From: an uncultured Collinsella sp.
GTDB lineage: Bacteria; Actinomycetota; Coriobacteriia; Coriobacteriales; Coriobacteriaceae
Length of the DNA stretch: 8,150 bases
NCBI GenBank assembly: GCA_902465465.1
Contig: CABQNF010000036.1
Coordinates: forward strand, 1-8,150
Reading direction: 5' to 3'
Shown here piece after piece: positions 1 through 6,350 of this stretch (positions are counted from its first letter, which is position 1; each line of letters starts with the position of its first letter). The notes beneath the pieces are model-generated. The model had not been told where the DNA came from. It searched no databases and worked only from the letters and a program-made list of their open reading frames with translations. A program made the translations under genes and the position numbers.

Positions 1-193
1 AACTCACCGTGCCCGGTGCCGTGCCCATCCCCTCTGCTCGCAAACTTTTTCTGCATATGCGCCCGTTGCGGGGTGCATCGATGCGCTCGATGCGCTACAT
101 TAAATCAGTATTTTCAATGCCGCTGCGCGAGCGCTGCAGATCGACGTATCACCGACTCACAGAGCACGGCGGCGTACCAGACAGGAGGACTGC
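1..193. other. purH upstream region with short tandem repeats
   Basis: This is the non-coding leader before purH; no reading frame here looks like a real protein. Two short repeats are visible. CCGTGCCC occurs at 7-14 and 19-26 (12-bp period), and the 9-mer CGATGCGCT occurs twice back to back at 79-87 and 88-96; the first copy overlaps a perfect 10-bp palindrome, GCATCGATGC, at 75-84. An AT-richer patch at about 96-118 could hold a -10 element (TACATT 96-101 or TATTTT 109-114), but no matching -35 hexamer lies at 16-18 bp, so no promoter is called. No PurR-box-like or riboswitch-like structure was recognised. Confidence 0.4.
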
Positions 194-1801
194 ATGGGAT
201 CTGATGTGAAGATCGCACGCGCGTTGATCTCGGTTACCGATAAGACGGGCGTCGTCGATTTCGCACGGACGCTGGTTGACGACTTTGGCGTCGAGATCAT
301 CTCTACGGGCGGCACGGCTCGTGCCATCGAGGACGCGGGCGTTCCCGTAACCCCCATCGAGGAGTTCACGGGCTATCCCGAGATGATGGACGGCCGCGTT
401 AAGACCCTGCACCCCAAGGTTCATGGCGCGCTGCTGGCCCGCCGCGATTCCGAGCAGCACATGCAGGAGGCCGCTGAGCACGGCATTAAGCTGATCGACC
501 TGGTCGTCGTCAACCTGTACGAGTTCGAGAAGACCGTTGCCAACCCCGAGGTCACCTTCGCGGACGCTATCGAGCACATCGACATCGGTGGCCCCTCTAT
601 GCTGCGCTCTGCTGCCAAGAACGCCGCGAGCGTTACCGTCATCTCCGACCCGGCCGACTATGATGCCGTCCTGGCCGAGATGCACGAGACCGGTGGCTGC
701 ACCACGCTTTCCACCCGTCGTCGCCTGCAGGTGAAGGTCTACCAGACCACCGCCGCCTACGACACGGCTATCTCCCGTTGGCTTGCCGCCCAGGCGAGCG
801 ACGTGGCGGACACCTCTGCCAAGCTCGAGATCTCGCTGGAGAAGGTCGACGACCTGCGCTATGGCGAGAATCCTCAGCAGAAGGCTACGGTCTACCGCTT
901 CGCCGAGGGCTGCGAGAACACCGCGAGCTCGCAGTTCCCGCTCGTGGGCTCCGAGCAGATCCAGGGCAAGCCGCTCAGCTACAACAACTATCTGGATGCC
1001 GACGCCGCCTGGAACCTGGTCCGCGAGTTCGACGAGCCGGCCTGCGTAATCCTCAAGCACCAGAACCCCTGCGGTTCCGCCGTTGCCGAGGACATCACGG
1101 CTGCCTACGACCGCGCCTTCGCCTGCGATCCCAAGAGCGCCTTTGGCGGCATCATCGCCTGCAACCGCGAGGTTCCCTATGAGCTGGTTGAGCACTTTGC
1201 CGATCAGAACAAGCAGTTCGTCGAGGTCATCATCGCCCCGAGCTACACTGCCGAGGCGCTCGAGCGCATGGCCAAGCGCCCCAACCTGCGCGTGTTGGCG
1301 ACCGGCGGCGTGGACCACGGCGCCCAGGTGGAGCTGCGCTCCGTCGACGGCGGCATGCTGGTGCAGGAGGTCGACCACGTGACCGAGGATCCCGCGACCT
1401 TTACGTTCCCCACCGACCGCAAGCCCACCGACGCCGAGATGACCGAGCTCGAGTTTGCCTGGAAGGTCTGCAAGGGCGTTAAGTCCAACGCCATCCTGAT
1501 TTCCAAGGGCAAGGCCGGCATTGGCATGGGCCCGGGTCAGCCTAACCGCGTTGACTCTGCGCTGCTTGCCTGCGAGCGCGCCGAGGACTTCTGCGAGCGC
1601 GAGGGCGTGGAGAAGGGCGGCTTTGCCTGTGCAAGCGACGCGTTTTTCCCGTTCCGCGACAATGTCGACGTGCTTGCTGCGCACGGCGTGACCTGCATCA
1701 TCCAGCCCGGCGGCTCCAAGCGCGACGACGAAAGCATCCAGGCCTGCAACGAGCACAATATTGCTATGGTCTTTACCGGCGCCCGCCACTTTAGGCACTA
1801 A
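194..1801 (+). CDS. purH: Bifunctional AICAR formyltransferase / IMP cyclohydrolase (PurH)
   Basis: PurH carries out the last two steps of de novo purine synthesis in the cytoplasm: formylation of AICAR by 10-formyltetrahydrofolate, then ring closure to IMP. The 535-aa length is normal for the family. The N-terminal cyclohydrolase (MGS-like) domain, about residues 5-150, shows STGGTARAI (37-45), GRVKTLHPKVHGALLARR (67-84), NLYEFEKTV (107-115) and DIGGPSMLRSAAKN (130-143). The C-terminal transformylase domain shows LRYGENPQQKA (221-231), SYNNYLDADAAW (262-273), KHQNPCG with the family's catalytic Lys288-His289 pair, DPKSAFGGI (312-320), GMGPGQPNRVDS (444-455), ASDAFFPF (480-487) and the end GARHFRH. 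The start is set by AGGAGG at 183-188, five bases before ATG. The gene appears intact and single, with a terminator behind it; partners upstream, if any, are outside the window. Confidence 0.98.
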   Translation: MGSDVKIARALISVTDKTGVVDFARTLVDDFGVEIISTGGTARAIEDAGVPVTPIEEFTGYPEMMDGRVKTLHPKVHGALLARRDSEQHMQEAAEHGIKLIDLVVVNLYEFEKTVANPEVTFADAIEHIDIGGPSMLRSAAKNAASVTVISDPADYDAVLAEMHETGGCTTLSTRRRLQVKVYQTTAAYDTAISRWLAAQASDVADTSAKLEISLEKVDDLRYGENPQQKATVYRFAEGCENTASSQFPLVGSEQIQGKPLSYNNYLDADAAWNLVREFDEPACVILKHQNPCGSAVAEDITAAYDRAFACDPKSAFGGIIACNREVPYELVEHFADQNKQFVEVIIAPSYTAEALERMAKRPNLRVLATGGVDHGAQVELRSVDGGMLVQEVDHVTEDPATFTFPTDRKPTDAEMTELEFAWKVCKGVKSNAILISKGKAGIGMGPGQPNRVDSALLACERAEDFCEREGVEKGGFACASDAFFPFRDNVDVLAAHGVTCIIQPGGSKRDDESIQACNEHNIAMVFTGARHFRH

Positions 1802-1816
1802 GTTTCGCCCCGAAAC
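1802..1816 (+). other. Small stem-loop directly after the purH stop
   Basis: GTTTCG (1802-1807) and CGAAAC (1811-1816) form a perfect 6-bp stem with a three-base loop, starting on the base after the purH stop codon and followed by AAAATAAT. It has no T-run, so it is not a terminator by itself. It may protect the 3' end of the message or simply be chance. Confidence 0.3.
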
Positions 1817-1830
1817 AAAATAATCTCTGC

Positions 1831-1866
1831 AAAAGACGGTCGCTCCGTTTGGAGGGCCGTCTTTTT
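1831..1866 (+). terminator. Intrinsic terminator after purH
   Basis: AAAAGACGG (1831-1839) pairs perfectly with CCGTCTTTT (1857-1865), and inside it CTCC (1843-1846) pairs with GGAG (1851-1854) around a GTTT loop. The 3' arm runs into five T's (1862-1866). It lies 30 bp after the purH stop and 17 bp before the next start codon, so the downstream gene probably has its own promoter or depends on read-through. The A-run on the 5' arm means it could also act weakly on the opposite strand. Confidence 0.85.
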
Positions 1867-1882
1867 GGTATAAGAGGACGGA

Positions 1883-2617
1883 ATGACTAACACGAAAGGT
1901 ATGACCATGCCCCAGATTGATGATGCCGAGCTGTTTGGCAATGCCGAGGATCAGCGTGCGTACGAGGACTTTTGCGCCAATCAGGAGGCGGTCGAGAAGT
2001 TCACGCTCGACAAGCCCGCGCTTGTCTGCCGTTGGCGCATGTCCAACAAAAAGGTGCCCATGCTCAACCGCCACATTCGCGCACTGTCCGAGCGCCTGGT
2101 GCAGGGCGAGCCGCTTACCCATAACATGCTCAGCTGGGCTAAACAGCACGTTGAGTGGTCGCTTGCCGAGGGCGATTACACTGCACACGACGGCGTACTC
2201 ATGCTGGTGATCGACATCAACGGCAACGCCGCCATGACGGTGGGGGAGTACGAGCCGCTCGCCGATACGTCGGCCAAGGCGCTGCGTGCCCGTTCCGCCG
2301 AGGCCCGCTCCGAGGCCGACGAGACCGGCGTGGCGCCCGAGTTGCTCGCCGCCGTCAACAACGGCGAGCTTGCCTTTGTGGCGCCGGCGGACGAGTGCCT
2401 GTGCGGCACGGCGACGCTCATCGAGCAGCTCGCCCAGACCAAGGGCATCCCGGTCACGCGCGTAGATATTCCCGCACAGCTCAAGGGCGCCTTGTTCCTG
2501 GTGAGCGACGAGCACGGCGTGGTTCCCGCAACCGAGACGGACGCTGCGGAGGCCGACGCCGCCACGGTCGCCTTCTTTGCCGACGGCTACGAAAAGCTCC
2601 GTGCCCGCCGCTCCTAA
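1883..2617 (+). CDS. Unrecognised acidic protein, about 244 aa
   Basis: I do not recognise this family with confidence. It is a soluble-looking protein with no signal peptide or membrane helix, rich in Ala, Glu and Asp. The body begins with a charged helical part (about 10-100, including CRWRMSNKKVPMLNRHIRAL at 49-68), then a hydrophobic strand-like segment with GVLMLVIDINGNAAM (104-118), a charged helix (130-160), and a C-terminal part with ATLIEQLAQTKGIPV (177-191) and ALFLVSDEHGVVPA (203-216). The spacing of these last two motifs recalls the C-terminal half of class IV (branched-chain type) PLP aminotransferases, but I cannot place the catalytic lysine, so this is only a hint. AAGAGGA at 1872-1878 supports ATG 1883; ATG 1907, preceded by AAAGG seven bases upstream, is an alternative. 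Codon use matches its neighbours, which supports a real gene. It converges on the pucR-like gene. Confidence 0.8.
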   Translation: MTNTKGMTMPQIDDAELFGNAEDQRAYEDFCANQEAVEKFTLDKPALVCRWRMSNKKVPMLNRHIRALSERLVQGEPLTHNMLSWAKQHVEWSLAEGDYTAHDGVLMLVIDINGNAAMTVGEYEPLADTSAKALRARSAEARSEADETGVAPELLAAVNNGELAFVAPADECLCGTATLIEQLAQTKGIPVTRVDIPAQLKGALFLVSDEHGVVPATETDAAEADAATVAFFADGYEKLRARRS

Positions 2618-2635
2618 CCTCAAGGCGGGGTTGGC

Positions 2636-3817
2636 TTACTGAAGCGAGCGAGCGCGTTCGATGGCGTAGGCGAGCGACAGCTGCTCCATCTCCGGGGCGC
2701 ATTTGTAACTCAGTCCGGTGAGGGCTGTCACCTTATCGAGGCGATATCGAATCGTGTTCGGGTGCTGGCCAGTCTGCTTGGCGGTTCGCTCGATACGTCG
2801 GTCGTTCTCGATGAATGCGGCGAGCGTTGATTCCAGTTCGCTGCCATGCTCGCTGTCGTGCTCGCGTATCGGCGAGAGAATCGCCTCCGAGAACGATCGC
2901 ATCTCCGGGGTTTCCGCAAAAGGCATCACGGTTTTCAGGATGCCGAGCTGCGTATAGCGGACGGGACCCTCGGCTCGTTGACAAGATAGGCGCTGTGCGT
3001 AAATCGCCTGCGAGATCGCCTGCGCCACCGCCTCGTCTCCAAACAGAATATCGCTGATGCCGAGCCCTTCCGCTCCGCCATCGATGCCGCTAGCCTCGAT
3101 GAGCTCCGTGAGCGCCTGCACGATTCGCTCCACATCGAGCGTCTGCTCCGAGTCGCTTGTCGCTACGAATAACAAACCTCCGTCATAGGGTGCCAGCATA
3201 TTGTGGCATCCGGCGAGGGTCGATTTTGCACAGAGACGTTCGATTTGCAAAAACGTACGCGGGTCGAGGGGATCTGCAAACGATGCGAACAGGGCGACCG
3301 CTTCGTCCAGAAATGACGGGTTGAGGCTTCGGATGCGTCGGCAGATGGACTCGGGCGATGCGTCTGTCCTCAGGGCATCGATCTCGCGCTGTGCGAAGTC
3401 GATGGACGCGAGCTGCTCGATATGCCGTTTGACCTCATAGATGACGCTGTCAAAGAACAGTGAGTCGTCGGTCGTGAGAAAGACCGGGTAGTGCCGCGCG
3501 TTGGCGTAGCGGATGGCTTGGTCGGGAATCGGGATGTGCAGGACGTTTTTGATGATGAGACCGCTCGTTCCCTTGGCGACGAGGTACTTCACGGCTTCAG
3601 TGATGAGGTACGGGTCGTCCTTCGCATAGAGGAAAGTGCTGAGGATGATCTCGTCTGAGCTGAAGTTGACGCGCTGGTACTTGTTCTTGAGGCCGGGCAT
3701 AAGTTCATAATCGAGGATCCCGACGCCAGAGACGGCACGCGAGACGCCATCGCTGCCGGCGATTAGACGGACCGACCCCTCATATTCCCGTGAGAAGTCC
3801 GAGATGGTGTATAGCAT
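2636..3817 (-). CDS. PucR/CdaR-family transcriptional regulator
   Basis: This is a DNA-binding regulator, 393 aa from the chosen start. The N-terminal PucR ligand-sensing domain (about 1-133) shows the family pattern LIAGSDGVSRAV (18-29), then EIILSTFLYAKDD (56-68) and a GTSGLIIK stretch (83-90). The middle part contains GLGISDI (251-257) followed by a predicted helix AVAQAISQAIYAQRL, as in CdaR-type GGDEF-like linkers. The C-terminal PucR helix-turn-helix (about 331-369) has TLAAFIENDRRIERTAKQ and HPNTIRYRLDKV. The longer start at 3838 would add MIYKVML but lacks a good ribosome site; AAGGTGA five bases before the codon at 3817 favours MLYTISDF. It is divergent from the OCD and aminotransferase genes and is their likely regulator. 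Family members sense purine-related metabolites, proline (PutR) or alanine (AdeR); the ligand here is unknown. Confidence 0.93.
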   Translation of the reverse strand: MLYTISDFSREYEGSVRLIAGSDGVSRAVSGVGILDYELMPGLKNKYQRVNFSSDEIILSTFLYAKDDPYLITEAVKYLVAKGTSGLIIKNVLHIPIPDQAIRYANARHYPVFLTTDDSLFFDSVIYEVKRHIEQLASIDFAQREIDALRTDASPESICRRIRSLNPSFLDEAVALFASFADPLDPRTFLQIERLCAKSTLAGCHNMLAPYDGGLLFVATSDSEQTLDVERIVQALTELIEASGIDGGAEGLGISDILFGDEAVAQAISQAIYAQRLSCQRAEGPVRYTQLGILKTVMPFAETPEMRSFSEAILSPIREHDSEHGSELESTLAAFIENDRRIERTAKQTGQHPNTIRYRLDKVTALTGLSYKCAPEMEQLSLAYAIERARSLQ

Positions 3818-3822
3818 TAGCA

Positions 3823-3829
3823 TCACCTT
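3823..3829 (-). promoter_or_regulatory. Shine-Dalgarno that decides the pucR-like start
   Basis: On the minus strand AAGGTGA lies five bases before ATG 3817-3815. It sits inside the seven-codon extension that a start at 3838 would need, and the region before 3838 has only a weak AGG about 11 bases away. The site therefore points to 3817 as the true start. Confidence 0.6.
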
Positions 3830-3866
3830 GTAAATCATTACAATAAGTACCTGTACAAATAGGATA

Positions 3867-3895
3867 ATCGCATATCCGTATGCCTTTGATGCGAT
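3867..3895. promoter_or_regulatory. Candidate operator: 7-bp inverted repeat
   Basis: ATCGCAT (3867-3873) and ATGCGAT (3889-3895) form a perfect inverted repeat with a 15-bp spacer. Half-site centres are 22 bp apart, about two turns of the helix, so a dimeric regulator could contact both on one face. It lies between the two divergent genes, closer to the pucR-like gene. Its assignment to that regulator is inference; a 7-bp repeat in an AT-rich stretch can also arise by chance. Confidence 0.35.
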
Positions 3896-3970
3896 AAATA
3901 GTTCGAATACCTGCTGATAGAACGAAAAATTAGATCGAGAATCGTTGTAGATTCCAACAAGAAATGATCC

Positions 3971-3999
3971 TTGGCGGCATCGTTACTAAACCGTACAGT
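3971..3999 (+). promoter_or_regulatory. Candidate sigma-70-type promoter of the OCD operon
   Basis: TTGGCG (3971-3976) and TACAGT (3994-3999) are separated by exactly 17 bp. The -35 matches consensus at three positions and the -10 at four, including the key first, second and last bases. Transcription would start near 4005-4007, leaving a leader of roughly 30 bases before the start codon. The call rests on pattern alone. Confidence 0.4.
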
Positions 4000-4034
4000 G
4001 AAGCAACGTAAAGCTTTCGCTGAGAGGAGCGATG

Positions 4035-5066
4035 ATGGGGCAGATGGTGGTGCTTTCGGCCGAGGAAGTTTCCAAGGTGCTGACGATCGAGGATGCAATC
4101 GCTGCCGTGGAGGAGGCATATCGCCAGAAGGCAACGGGCAAGGGTGTTGCGTGGCCGATGGTATATGAGCAGTTCGAACCCGGCGTGGCCGATATGGATA
4201 TCCGCTCGGGCGAGTTGGCGGGAAGCGGCCTCTTCGGCCTCAAGCTCACTGCTTGGTTCTCTCAGAATCCCAAAAAGGGGCTGCCCGAGATCTTTGGCAC
4301 CACGCTGCTGTGCGACAACGCGACGGGAGAGCCGTTGGCGCTGCTCAATGCCTCCGCCATCACTGGACTTCGCACCGGTGCCGCCGCTGCGCTCGGTGCC
4401 AAGTGGCTGGCTCGGGCGGATGCATCCAAACTGCTTGTTGCGGGTGCCGGCCATATGAGCACCTATATGGTGGCGGGCGTGCTCGCCGCCTGTCCCAAAG
4501 TGAGCGAGGTCAAGGTGTGGGAGCCGGTTTCCGATGCCGCGCCCGAGGCCCGCGTCGAGCGCATGCGAGACGAGGTCGCCCATATCTTGGGCGCCTGCGA
4601 GCATGCTCGCGAGGCATCCACCTATTCCATCGAGGCGACGGCTGACGGCCAAAGCGCTGCGGCAGAGGCCGACATCATCGTGACGATCACGCCGGCGACC
4701 AAGCCCATCATCCCCGATGCATGGGTGCGCCCCGGTACGCATATCTCCTGTGTCGGTGCCGACATGCCCGGCAAGCAGGAGCTCGCCTCGGCGCTTGTCG
4801 CCCGTGCCGCTGTTTACGTCGACGACCGCGAGCAATCGGTCACGTCCGGTGAGCTGGAGATTCCGGTTGTCGAGGGCGCCATCACGCCCGAGGACATCAA
4901 AGCGGAGCTCGGCGAAGTCATCGCCGGCACGGCTACGGGTCGCTCGGATGACGAGCAGGTGACGGTGTTCGATACGTCGGGCATCGCCGTTCAGGACCTT
5001 TCGGCATCGAAAATCGCCTACGACCGCGCCGTCGAGGCAGGGCTGGGCACCGTGGTGGAACTGTAA
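4035..5066 (+). CDS. Ornithine cyclodeaminase / mu-crystallin family oxidoreductase
   Basis: This is an NAD(P)-dependent enzyme of the OCD/mu-crystallin family, whose members include ornithine cyclodeaminase (ornithine to proline plus ammonia), archaeal-type alanine dehydrogenase and ketimine reductases. The 343-aa length is typical. Visible signatures are GLKLTAWF with Lys70 at the usual substrate-lysine position, GLPEIFGTTLLCD (82-94), ITGLRTGAAAALGAKWLA (109-126, Arg113), the nucleotide-binding loop GAGHMS (137-142), PGTHISCVGADMPGKQEL (233-250, Asp243 at the catalytic-acid position), and FDTSGIAVQDL (312-322). The loop differs from the usual GAGxQA, and strand two ends VWEP with acidic Glu163, which favours NADH over NADPH. 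AGGAG at 4025-4029 lies five bases from ATG 4035 but only two from ATG 4032. It is first in an operon with the aminotransferase, which starts 24 bp downstream. Substrate cannot be assigned. Confidence 0.92.
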   Translation: MGQMVVLSAEEVSKVLTIEDAIAAVEEAYRQKATGKGVAWPMVYEQFEPGVADMDIRSGELAGSGLFGLKLTAWFSQNPKKGLPEIFGTTLLCDNATGEPLALLNASAITGLRTGAAAALGAKWLARADASKLLVAGAGHMSTYMVAGVLAACPKVSEVKVWEPVSDAAPEARVERMRDEVAHILGACEHAREASTYSIEATADGQSAAAEADIIVTITPATKPIIPDAWVRPGTHISCVGADMPGKQELASALVARAAVYVDDREQSVTSGELEIPVVEGAITPEDIKAELGEVIAGTATGRSDDEQVTVFDTSGIAVQDLSASKIAYDRAVEAGLGTVVEL

Positions 5067-5090
5067 GAAAGTCAAGGAAAGGAAGCGACA

Positions 5091-6221
5091 ATGCAGATCA
5101 AGGATTTCGCCGTCGAGCAGTGGATGAACGAGTGGGAGACCAAGTGCACCCACAACGTTGCGGAGACGTGCGTCTACTCCCTCACGCTCGACCAGCTGTT
5201 CGAGCTTACGAACACCGACAAGAAGGCGTGGCTTGATAGCCTGTGCTCGCGCCGATTCACCTACGGAGACATCGAGGGGCAGCCCGGCTTCCTCGAGGGG
5301 GTCGCGCGTCTCTATAAGACGGTCGAGCCCGGGCATATCGTGCCCACGCACGGCGCGACCGGTGCCAACTCCCTGGTTATTTCCACGCTCGTCGAACCGG
5401 GCGATCACGTAGTCTCCGTCAAGCCCACCTACCAGCAGCTTTACTCGATTCCCGAGATGTGCGGCGCGAAGGTCGATATCCTTCAGCTCGACCGCAAGAA
5501 CGGCTACCACGTCGACGTCGATGCGCTCGATGCTCTGGTGACCGACGATACCAAGCTCATCTGCATCAATAACCCGGACAACCCCACGGGCGCCCTGCTC
5601 GACACCGATACGCTCAAGGCGATTGTTGAGGTCGCACGCAAACACGACGCGTGGGTACTCTGCGACGAGGTCTACCGTCTGCTTACTCAGACGGATGAGT
5701 ACTCCGAGTCCGTGATCGACCTGTACGACAAGGCCATCGTCACCGCATCCATGTCCAAGGTCTGGTCGTTCGCCGGCCTGCGTCTGGGCTGGGCGGTCAC
5801 CAAGAGCCCGGAGCTCCGTCGCGCGCTGCTCTCGCATCGTGACTACAACCTGATTTCCGCCGGCATATTCAGCGAGACGGTGGCGGAGTTGATTCTGGGC
5901 AACGCTTCCGTGATCCTTGAGCGCAGCCGTCGCATCGTCCGTCAGAACCTTGCTGTTCTGGAGAAGTGGGTCGAGAGCGAGCCGCACCTGTCGTTCGTTA
6001 AGCCCGAGGCGGGTACCACCGCGCTCGTGTATTACGACTACGACATCGACTCCAGGACGTTCTGCATCGACATGATTAAGAAGTCCGGCGCGCTCGTCAC
6101 CCCGGGCGATTGCTTCGAGGAGCCCAAGAGCATGCGCATCGGCTATGCATACTCCGATAACACCGACGACCTGCAGAAGGGCCTGGATGCCATCTCTGCA
6201 TACATGCGTACGCTCGAGTAG
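5091..6221 (+). CDS. PLP-dependent aminotransferase, class I/II (fold type I)
   Basis: This is a 376-aa cytoplasmic PLP enzyme that moves an amino group between an amino acid and a keto acid. All hallmark residues of the aspartate aminotransferase fold are present: THGATGANSLV (86-96) for phosphate and ring contacts, NNPDNPTG with Asn164, CDEVYR with Asp192 and Tyr195, the Schiff-base lysine Lys223 in SMSKVWSFAGLRLGW (220-234) with Arg231, and the carboxylate-binding Arg349 in MRIGYA. The N-terminus (MQIKDFAVEQWMNEWE) is an unusual Trp- and Glu-rich opening rather than the common form, suggesting a distinct subfamily. A strong GGAAG (5081-5085) sits five bases before ATG. It is co-transcribed with the OCD-family gene and ends at a terminator. 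Substrate is not predictable; a beta-C-S lyase or a cyclising PLP enzyme of the same fold is possible. Confidence 0.93.
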   Translation: MQIKDFAVEQWMNEWETKCTHNVAETCVYSLTLDQLFELTNTDKKAWLDSLCSRRFTYGDIEGQPGFLEGVARLYKTVEPGHIVPTHGATGANSLVISTLVEPGDHVVSVKPTYQQLYSIPEMCGAKVDILQLDRKNGYHVDVDALDALVTDDTKLICINNPDNPTGALLDTDTLKAIVEVARKHDAWVLCDEVYRLLTQTDEYSESVIDLYDKAIVTASMSKVWSFAGLRLGWAVTKSPELRRALLSHRDYNLISAGIFSETVAELILGNASVILERSRRIVRQNLAVLEKWVESEPHLSFVKPEAGTTALVYYDYDIDSRTFCIDMIKKSGALVTPGDCFEEPKSMRIGYAYSDNTDDLQKGLDAISAYMRTLE

Positions 6222-6241
6222 AGGCTCGAGGTCGAAGTGAT

Positions 6242-6280
6242 GGGGCCGATCGGTTTAGGACCGGTCGGCCCCTATTTTCT
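6242..6280 (+). terminator. Strong intrinsic terminator after the aminotransferase gene
   Basis: GGGGCCGATCGGT (6242-6254) pairs with ACCGGTCGGCCCC (6260-6272): thirteen pairs with a single T-G wobble and a five-base loop, followed by TATTTTCT (6273-6280). It starts 21 bp after the stop codon and closes the OCD-aminotransferase operon. Confidence 0.92.
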
Positions 6281-6312
6281 CTCAAGGCTACCGAACACTA
6301 TTGTCACATTAG

Positions 6313-6350
6313 ATGCCCACGGGGTCGCATCGCTGCGACGCCGTGGGCAT
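6313..6350. repeat. 38-nt near-perfect stem-loop before the response-regulator gene
   Basis: ATGCCCACGG (6313-6322) pairs with CCGTGGGCAT (6341-6350), and inside it GTCGCA (6324-6329) pairs with TGCGAC (6334-6339) around a TCGC loop. The only unpaired stem position is one G-G mismatch. No T-run follows on either strand, so it is not a standard terminator. Its last three bases are shared with CATAAT (6348-6353), a good -10 hexamer, though the -35 at 17 bp (TCGCAT) is poor. It could be an operator dyad, an RNA leader hairpin or a dispersed palindromic repeat. Confidence 0.6.

Larger units (their letters stand above)
3839..4021. promoter_or_regulatory. AT-rich divergent control region
   Basis: This stretch between the regulator and the enzyme operon is clearly richer in A/T than the flanking genes, as expected for paired promoters. 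Besides the inverted repeat and promoter listed separately, it holds GAATC-N6-GATTC (3939-3954) and GCATA-N4-TATGC (3870-3883). For the minus-strand gene, a weak candidate promoter is TTATCC then 16 bp then TATTGT, just upstream of 3838; it would give a short leader carrying the AAGGTGA site. No open reading frame or RNA gene is apparent. Confidence 0.5.

Noticed and set aside
1..56. Possible start of a divergent gene on the minus strand (MQKKFASRGDG...)
   Set aside because: Only 18 codons are visible, the translation is Gly/His repetitive, and no Shine-Dalgarno site precedes the ATG.
149..2623. 824-codon open frame on the minus strand opposite purH and the unknown protein
   Set aside because: It is the mirror of strongly biased codon use in the plus-strand genes; the translation has no recognisable domain, is low-complexity in Leu, Gly, Ala and Val, and crosses two genes and a terminator.
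3851..3860. GTAC repeat near 3848-3855 as a second operator
   Set aside because: GTAC-CT-GTAC is built from a self-complementary 4-mer and is not a symmetric dyad overall; too short to call.
3930..5987. 685-codon open frame on the minus strand opposite the OCD and aminotransferase genes
   Set aside because: Same cause as above: both plus-strand genes have full sets of family motifs, while this frame has none and no ribosome site was noted.
6213..6230. CTCGAG-N6-CTCGAG stem-loop across the aminotransferase stop codon
   Set aside because: Only six pairs with no T-run; the real terminator lies just downstream, and CTCGAG is a common string in this coding style.
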